From contig BSDZ01000008.1 of the NCBI GenBank assembly GCA_030268105.1, positions 4,588,001 to 4,652,000 of the forward strand: 64,000 nt of DNA, written 5' to 3'. Under the pieces are notes generated by a model that did no database searches, had not been told where the DNA came from, and worked only from the letters and a program-made list of their open reading frames with translations. Source of the stretch: Volvox africanus (lineage: Eukaryota > Chlorophyta > Chlorophyceae > Chlamydomonadales > Volvocaceae). Below are positions 56,891 through 64,000 of the stretch, one piece after another. Position numbers and translations under genes: made by a program. Every line of letters starts with the position of its first letter. Within the stretch, counting starts at the first letter, position 1.

Positions 56891-57200
56891 CGTATTGGGG
56901 CATGCATATGTATGCATACGTATGTCTTGTTGTAAGCTCAGACGAGAAACATGCTTCGGGGACGGTTTCTTTAAACCAATAAAAGGAAGAGGCTACAAAT
57001 TTTCTTCTGTAACATGGCATGGCTTAGACAGCACTTGATTGGGAGACTGTAAGAGTTTACTGGCATGCACAAACACACACACACAAAAACACAAAAGCAC
57101 AAACACACAAAAAAACACAAGCTTGGGAGTGCCAACGTTTGGGGTGGGGCCCCAGCACATAGCACCTCAGGGGGCCCTGCCCTGTAGGATTGCCCATATA
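56891..57200 (+). repeat. SINE-like body fused to tRNA-Ala (unit 4)
   Basis: Copy of 44095-44402. Confidence 0.6.
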
Positions 57201-57210
57201 TGTGTGTGGG

Positions 57211-57243
<33 letters not shown>

Positions 57244-57252
57244 TGTGTGTGT

Positions 57253-57583
57253 GTCCTTGTATCCCTCTTCACTGCTCATGCACTTATCTGCATGTCTGGA
57301 CGTTTAGTGCCAAGTGTCGAATGCTCACAAGACAGACGAAAGCATTCAGACACGATCTCACAGCAGCGGAAGACGTCAGAGTGAAAAGGTTACAACTTAC
57401 AGTCAATTAGACGTGATGCGGTGCATCAGAACTGATGACAGGCGATCATCATCTAACCGGCTAATGGTGCGCAAGCTGGGCTCGGGGCAATAAATGTGTA
57501 TGATAATATCGAAGATAACCTGAATAAGGGCTCGGAAAACACTTAAGGTGTTTGGCCGTCCTCATACATATTATACTTGTGAT
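57253..57583 (-). mobile_element. Antisense LTR relic (unit 4)
   Basis: Near-identical copy of the unit 2 relic. Confidence 0.7.
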
Positions 57584-57650
57584 AGATACAGTAGATACAG
57601 TAACCGTCACAAATGCTGCTCGGAACTCTTTTGCAGCTTCTTGCGTGCAG

Positions 57651-58093
57651 AGGTATGATCTATGCGCAGGCATAGGCTCGTGCATATTCCCTCACCTCGC
57701 TGATGCTATTGTGATGCCAGGTAAGTTTTGATGCCAAAAATGAGGGCAGTTTTATGCAAGTATTGCTTATGCATATTGATCTATGCATGGTCATAACAAT
57801 CATTATAATCATGATAAGATTATGATTGCAATCATATGAGTGTATTAAGCGCTGCAAAATCGTATGCTTTTGACTGCATGCAATTTGATATGGTGATGGA
57901 TTTGATGGTGGGGCTTTCTCTGAGTTCCAAGCCCCCAGGTGACTTTTCATACAAGAGGCGCTTAGGATGGCTGCACACACATTGGCATCTGCTGTGGCAA
58001 GTAAAGTGGGACAGCTGGAGATGGTGCGCACGTACAGGGAACAAGTAAATTCACTAACCGTAACTAATGCGGCTCGGAACGCTTTTGCAGTTT
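57651..58093 (+). CDS. Unrecognised gene, module 2 in array unit 4
   Basis: Copy of 44853-45295. Confidence 0.35.
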
Positions 58094-58165
58094 GGGGCTT
58101 TAGCTCAGTGGTACAGCGCGCGCTTCACATGCGTGAGGTCACCGGATCCATCCCGGTAAGCTCCA
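58094..58165 (+). pseudogene. tRNA-like head with CAC anticodon (unit 4)
   Basis: Identical to the unit 2 copy. Confidence 0.75.
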
Positions 58166-58540
58166 TAGCGCAAGGTAGAAGGTGAATGCAGCACTGACAC
58201 ATGTAAGATCGGCATCCAGAAAGGGAGTACACGGTCATCAACATGAGATATAATGTGATACTACAATTTACATGTACAACCTCTCATCGTATCAATACAA
58301 GCTCTGATGACGGCCACGTTTGAAGCCTACAAAAGGAAGTGGCTACAAATTATGTTCTGTGACATGTTTGTCATGGCTTACACAGCACGTAACTGGGAGA
58401 TTGTGTGAGCTTACAGGCATGCACAAAACAACAACAAACAAACACACACAGAGACACAAAGTTGGGAGTGCCAACATTTTGGGTGAAGCCCCAGCACAAA
58501 GCGCCTCAGGGGGCCCTGCCCTGTAGGATTGCCCATATAT
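58166..58540 (+). repeat. SINE-like body behind the CAC head (unit 4)
   Basis: Copy of 45368-45742 with one further change (ACACAAAGTTGG for ACACACAGTTGG). Confidence 0.6.
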
Positions 58541-59603
58541 GGAGTTCCAGGTTCTACCCCGACCGAGAGCGGGCCAAAGACCCTAAAGTTAAGGGCAGGG
58601 TGCCCCCATGTCGATGGACGGTGACGACCCCAATTAAAGTGACCTGCGAGCTGACCAGTAGCGGAGTTGACGCCTTAGTTGATTCGGCAGATTCCGCTGG
58701 ATGCTGGTGGTGGGTGCTGAACCTGGGAAAACCACTGATTTCGGAGAAGTCGGCATGGGAGACTGGATGAGGGTGCCCCGAAACACCGGGGAAGGTAGGG
58801 ACTGCCAGGTTAGTGGCCACGGGTGATGTACCCCCCTATCCTACACACACATATATGTATGGGTGTTACACTGTGGGCGACTCGCCCTTCAAAGACGAGC
58901 ACCGGGGGTCCTGACCGGACCGAGCCACAGCGCAGGGGAGGAACACGTGGCTTTGTCTGTCTGTCCTGCCACGTGCTACCCCTCTCACTAGGGCCAGCGA
59001 GCCCTCACAGGCTCTCGCCTGGCCGCTCACAGAGCACTCAGGGCCACCAAGAAACCACAGAAAGGCCCAACAGAAAACGGGGGACACCTAGCTGCTCAAA
59101 GGACGGGGAAACCTCTCCTCTTACCCGAAACTGACCTGGCAAGAGCCTGACAGACACACACAGATCCCCTCAGAGGAGAAACACCAGCAGGAAAGCACAC
59201 CCTTACACAGCCAAGCCGGAAGAACCCAACAAGAGGCGGAGGGGGGGATGACAAGCCAAACTGGCGCCCCCCTAGAAAGCCTTCCGGCCCCACCCAAAGC
59301 TGGCCCCGCAGACACCTGAACTGCACAAAAAGGAAAGACCTCTCTTGCTGACCCCCGCTAAAACCCTAAGGACCCGAAGCCTGGACACAGGAACCTCTAG
59401 CCACGAAACCCTCCACCCTCTCCCTTCCCCTCCTCGAGAACTAGACCGCCCTCTCCTTGTCTCTACCTCCCTCACTCTCCCCCTTTCCTCCCACAGAACC
59501 TCCTCCTCAAAACTCCTGCCCTAAAGCCCCTGCTCTGTTCTTGCTGCTCCATGGTCGGTGATGTCAACCGGATCTGCACACCGCATTTGCGTGCCAACTA
59601 TGG

Positions 59604-61828
59604 CTAGGATGGGATGTTGTGGTCCCACTTGATCCCAGCCATAGTGAGGTATTCCCAACGCTGCAAAAGAATGCAAGCGTGCCCAAAAGTCTGCAACTGT
59701 ACGGGCCCGTGCACGGTCCAGGGGTGAGGCTGCTGTTTGTGTTGGAGTGTCGTAGAGATTGCTGGCTGTGTCGTAGAGATGATTGGATGGGTGTTGGCAT
59801 CTTCCTCTTCCTCTTGAGGGAACCCTCCTGAACGGTTGAAGAAGTCAGTAATAGCCCGTTGACGGGGTCCCTGCTCTGTTGTGTGGGTCTGTTGTTGCTG
59901 CTGCCGTCCGTGGGTAGGAGGCCCCTGTGGCCTGTGTTCCCTGGTTGCCGCCCGGAGACAGTGCCTGCCATATTCCATAGAAGATAAGGCTGCCAAAGCT
60001 ATCACATCCCATGGGGCCTGCTCGCAACCGGGAGGTGCTTGGACAAGCCATAGCTGTGGCCTGGTCATGCCCCCTTCAATGGTGGCTGATGTCGGCAATG
60101 GCAGATGTCTGTCGATCTGTTCTCGCACCGCCTTGGCTATAGGGCACTCCCAGAAGTGGTGCAGGCGTGGGGAGCAAGGTTGATCAGTATCAGCTCCATA
60201 GCTGCCACACCCACATGGTTTGATGGGCACCCTGGAAAGATGTGTGTTGCCAGGCATGGGTATCCCATCGACCACCAAACGCCACAGCGTCTCTTTGTTT
60301 TTATTTTCCCACCGAACTGCTGTCCACAGCCTGTCTAGGGTTGCCTGAAAGCGCTGGAGGTCAGTGACAGGACAGGGAGGAGTTGGTCCGTCTGTTGGCA
60401 TCCCTTGCGCCTCCTGCACAAAAGCTGACAAGAGCTCCAATCGCTCCTCCGCTGTTGAAACCCCTTGCAGCTGAGTAGCTTGGCTTACCGTGAGGTTGTA
60501 GAGAGGCACTATACCTGAGTCCCCTGGCAATCTCCATCCCAAACGCCTGACGATCATGGCCATGACTGTGGTGTGGTCTGGTGGTGCTGGCATCTGCTGC
60601 TGCATTCTGTCCTCTACCCTGTCCGGCTGTTGGGGTTGTAAGCGGTTGACTACCTCCCGTGCTGCTGCTATCCATGCCGGGCTGATATCGTTGCATAGAG
60701 CCGAGAGAGCCATACGGGTAGACTCCTTGTCTCGCAGTTGGGTGGGGCTAGCTGAGGGGTCTAGAAACTGTTGGGTCCAGTCTAGCCAGGTCATGTACTG
60801 AGGGAGGGGCATTTGGTCATGCTCCAGCATGTCGTACACCCTTACCAGGTCCCCAACTGTGAGCAGTTTTCTGCATGAAGCCATCAGTGGGTGACTGGTT
60901 TCCAGGCCTGGGCGGTGGTTGTTACCATTGATACTTCCCCCATTGTCCGAATTGTTGGGCAGCAAAGGATTTCCCCAGAGAGCAGCCGCCCAGCACCAGT
61001 CTCCAGGGGCTAAAGGTGGGTTGCTGACATCTTCTAGTGGTGGGAGGTGCCCCAAGGCCCCTACAATTCGGCTGATATCCTCAGGCAAGGTCTCTCCACC
61101 CAGCCAGGGCCCAGTTGCCTGGGCAGTGGTAAGGGCCCAAGGTTTAAAGGCCGGATGGGTGATCTCCAGGTAGGTGGCCAGGGTCCGGATCCAGGGGTGG
61201 AGGCTTCGAACATTACTACTAGTAGCAGGCTCTTCCTCTTCTTCAGCAACCGTATTCATCGCCGTGTCCATAAGCGTTACCCTCTCTCCCTCACTCCTGG
61301 CCATCAGGGCCCCTCGGATGAATCGCACTGCCCACATGGCTTGTCTTGCCCGAATGTGTTGCCTGAGGGGCAGTAGGCCAAAACCACCAGTTGATGGGTG
61401 TCTCACCAAGAGTCTGCTAGGTACTCCAGTGAAGCGCTGGCCCTGGTCTTCTGGGCCCTGTTGCCGATCTACAAGGCGAGCAGCTAAGCGTTCAATGTAG
61501 GTCAGAGTGGTATCTGGAGGTGGTCCACCATGCTCCATATGCCAAGTGACTGTTTGCAGGCAATAGCTTGAGACTGCTGCAGCCCGACCAAAGGCAGAGA
61601 GCGGATAGTGGGCTAGGCGTTGCATCCTCGTGTAGGCCAGTGCTAGCATCTCAGGCCAGTCTGGTTGGGACGGCTGCACTTGGTTGTCCATTGGCAAGTT
61701 AAGGGCTGTCGCAGTGGTGACCACGTTCAGGCCATTTATTGTGCTTCCCTGACGGTGGTCGTCCACAGCCCCTATGGGTAGGAGTTCCATCTTATCCAGG
61801 TTCAGGCGTTGACCTGATGCCCGGGCAA
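59604..61828 (-). mobile_element. 5'-truncated LINE with open ORF, unit 4
   Basis: Same ORF, open to 61907 (767 codons including the microsatellite-encoded start). Carries Arg in LLVRHPSTGG, as unit 2 does, and Thr in HTTEQ, which is unique to this copy. Confidence 0.85.
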
Positions 61829-61830
61829 AC

Positions 61831-61862
<32 letters not shown>

Positions 61863-62079
61863 GTATATATGTGTGTGTGTGTGTAAGTGTGTGAATGTAA
61901 TGACCAAACTATTTGATTCACCTACCTAGTGTTGTATACCTCTTACTAAAACACATAAACTCAATGTAGAGTGCATCATGTGTGAGGGGCATGTACCTAA
62001 CTCATGTGTGAGGATCCACAGCAGGATCATCATATAAAGGACTTAACAGCATCCATGCAATGCCTCTTCTTGCGTGCAG

Positions 62080-63216
62080 AGGTATGATCTATGCGCAGGC
62101 ATAGGCTCGTGCATATTCCCTCACATCGCTGATGCTATTGTGATGCCAGGTAAGTTTTGATGCCAAAAAATGAGCGCAGTATTATGCAAATATTGATTTA
62201 TGCATGATCATAATAATCTTAATAATCATGATAAGAATCATTATAATAATTACAGTACTCAGAATATCATCATCATCATCATCATATAATTATAACAATC
62301 ATATTAATAACAACAATAATACAATAATAATAAGCATAATAATAATAACAACAACAACAATCATCACCATCATCACAATGATGATAATAATTATAATCAT
62401 TATAATAATAACTGGTCCTGTGCAGGAGCATATGGCGGCCAAAGTATCCATGTTGCTGCGTGGCAAGTGGATTACCACAGAAATGCCATATTATGCGCGT
62501 CATCATGCATTAAGCAAAGATTATGATTGCAATAATATGAGTGTATTAAGCGCTGCAAAATTGTATGCTTTTGACTGCATGCAATTTGAAATGGTGATGG
62601 ATTTGATGCTGGGGTACTTGGTTATATTCCTTGATATGTAATGTTTTTGTTGCTTGCAGACATTGGGGTTGAACAGAGGATGCATGTGCAACTTTAAATT
62701 GAGATTTAAGTTTTTATTGTATCACATGCACTGTATCTATCACGTGGTTTCACAGCAGGAAGATGGCTGTCAAAGCGAATGGTAATTTTGTCTTATGTGG
62801 TTTACTCATATTTCAACAGTGTGAAATGCGGCACAATTTGCAAACAAATGTGGCTTGAGCAGCATTTGTATGACCTTGTCCTTGCCAAACCTGTTTGTGC
62901 TCATAGTGTTTGTGTCAGCTGCAGGCGGGATTCCTTGCTATACAATATTGTATCATACAGATCCATCATCCTGCAACCATAATGCAGCTTTATTTGATGA
63001 GTCATTGACGGATATGGTGATGGATTTGATGCTGGGGCTTCCTCCAGAGTTCCAAGCCCTCAGGTGATGTTTCATAGAAGGGGCCCTTAGGATGGCTGCA
63101 CGCACATTGGCATCTGCTGTGGGACAGCTTAAGTTACGGATAGATAGGGAGCCGAGAGAATGTCACACGCTCACCTGTACATCCATGAATGATGTTCATG
63201 CACTCAATCGCTGCTT
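62080..63216 (+). CDS. Unrecognised gene, module 1 in array unit 5
   Basis: Copy of the unit 2 module; one base change (GGCAAGTGG for GGCAAATGG) in the second block. Confidence 0.35.
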
Positions 63217-63288
63217 GGGGCTTTAGCTCAGTGGTAGAGCGCGCGCTTTGCATGCGTGAGGTCACCGGATCGATCCCGGTAAGCTCCA
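63217..63288 (+). tRNA. tRNA-Ala(UGC), unit 5
   Basis: Identical to the unit 2 gene over 72 nt. The downstream flank has a 10-bp deletion. Confidence 0.85.
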
Positions 63289-63588
63289 CGTATTGGGGCA
63301 TGCATACGTATGTCTTGTTGTAAGCTCAGACGAGAAACATGCTTCGGGGACGGTTTCTTTAAACCAATAAAAGGAAGAGGCTACAAATTTTCTTCTGTAA
63401 CATGGCATGGCTTAGACAGCACTTGATTGGGAGACTGTAAGAGTTTACTGGCATGCACAAACACACACACACAAAAACACAAAAGCACAAACACACAAAA
63501 AAACACAAGCTTGGGAGTGCCAACGTTTGGGGTGGGGCCCCAGCACATAGCACCTCAGGGGGCCCTGCCCTGTAGGATTGCCCATATA
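63289..63588 (+). repeat. SINE-like body fused to tRNA-Ala (unit 5)
   Basis: Copy of 44095-44402 with the 10-bp deletion near its start and a shorter (GT)n. Confidence 0.6.
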
Positions 63589-63635
63589 TGTGTGTGGGGT
63601 GTGTGTGTGTGTGTGTGTGTATGTGTGTGTGTGTG

Positions 63636-63966
63636 TCCTTGTATCCCTCTTCACTGCTCATGCACTTATCTGCATGTCTGGACGTTTAGTGCCAAGTGTC
63701 GAATGCTCACAAGACAGACGAAAGCATTCAGACACGATCTCACAGCAGCGGAAGACGTCAGAGTGAAAAGGTTACAACTTACAGTCAATTAGACGTGATG
63801 CGGTGCATCAGAACTGATGACAGGCGATCATCATCTAACCGGCTAATGGTGCGCAAGCTGGGCTCGGGGCAATAAATGTGTATGATAATATCGAAGATAA
63901 CCTGAATAAGGGCTCGGAAAACACTTAAGGTGTTTGGCCGTCCTCATACATATTATACTTGTGATA
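63636..63966 (-). mobile_element. Antisense LTR relic (unit 5)
   Basis: Near-identical copy of the unit 2 relic, close to the window end. Confidence 0.7.
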
Positions 63967-64000
63967 GATACAGTAGATACAGTAACCGTCACAAATGCTG

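Larger units (their letters stand above)
55431..61828 (+). repeat. Array unit 4, 6,398 bp
   Basis: Same content and order as units 2 and 3. The 2-bp difference is due to (GT)n length. Confidence 0.95.
61829..64000 (+). repeat. Array unit 5, partial (cut by window end)
   Basis: Covers the first third of the unit through tRNA-Ala and most of the LTR relic. A 10-bp deletion just after the tRNA (in the GCATGCATATG tract) sets it apart from units 2-4. Confidence 0.95.

Overview
This is a nuclear window from a eukaryote, most likely a chlorophyte green alga (volvocine-like). That call is an inference. It rests on intron-dense genes with GT..AG junctions, a calcium-dependent protein kinase with four EF hands (plants, green algae and some protists), a eukaryotic tRNA-Ala with internal A and B boxes, a chromodomain Ty3/gypsy retrotransposon and a LINE-type non-LTR element. 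No bacterial operon, CRISPR or prophage logic is visible.

Region 1 (1-29 kb) is ordinary gene space with long introns. On the minus strand there is a ubiquitin-specific protease (C19) locus that looks damaged (about 0.56-3.5 kb) and carries a 42-bp coding minisatellite, then a GNAT-type N-acetyltransferase (about 7.0-9.1 kb). On the plus strand there is a nearly complete CDPK gene (12.7-20.7 kb; 14 exons placed), with an MGVCLS N-terminus, kinase domain, four EF hands and a long polar tail. On the minus strand again there is a J-domain (DnaJ-like) gene (about 25.2-28.1 kb) whose HPD motif lies in a 40-bp exon. Between these are stretches with no supported gene, one decayed LINE fragment (about 11.2-11.5 kb) and one orphan exon (22.5 kb).

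Region 2 (about 29.4 kb to the window end) is a head-to-tail array of a roughly 6.4-kb unit: four units plus a partial fifth. Each full unit holds, in plus-strand order: candidate exons of an unrecognised gene present in two related modules, a tRNA-Ala(UGC) gene fused to a SINE-like body, a diverged antisense LTR relic, a second tRNA-derived head with a mutated CAC anticodon and the same kind of body, and the 3' part of a LINE on the minus strand ending in a (GT)n tract. Units 2-5 are nearly identical. Unit 1 is more diverged: it lacks about 870 bp (the tRNA-Ala and LTR relic) but keeps about 260 bp that the others have lost.

Region 3 is nested in unit 1: a 7.5-kb Ty3/gypsy chromovirus-type LTR retrotransposon (34,356-41,824). 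It has 824-bp LTRs differing at six sites, a GCTGA target duplication, gag, pol (protease, RT, RNase H, integrase) and a chromodomain. It sits in the LINE reading frame of unit 1 only, so it arrived after the LINE had been copied into the array or else was lost from the template unit. Gag and pol are in one frame separated by a single UAG, and pol is frame-broken just before the chromodomain. The relic LTR in every other unit is colinear with the antisense strand of this element's LTR, so the same retrotransposon lineage hit this locus at least twice.
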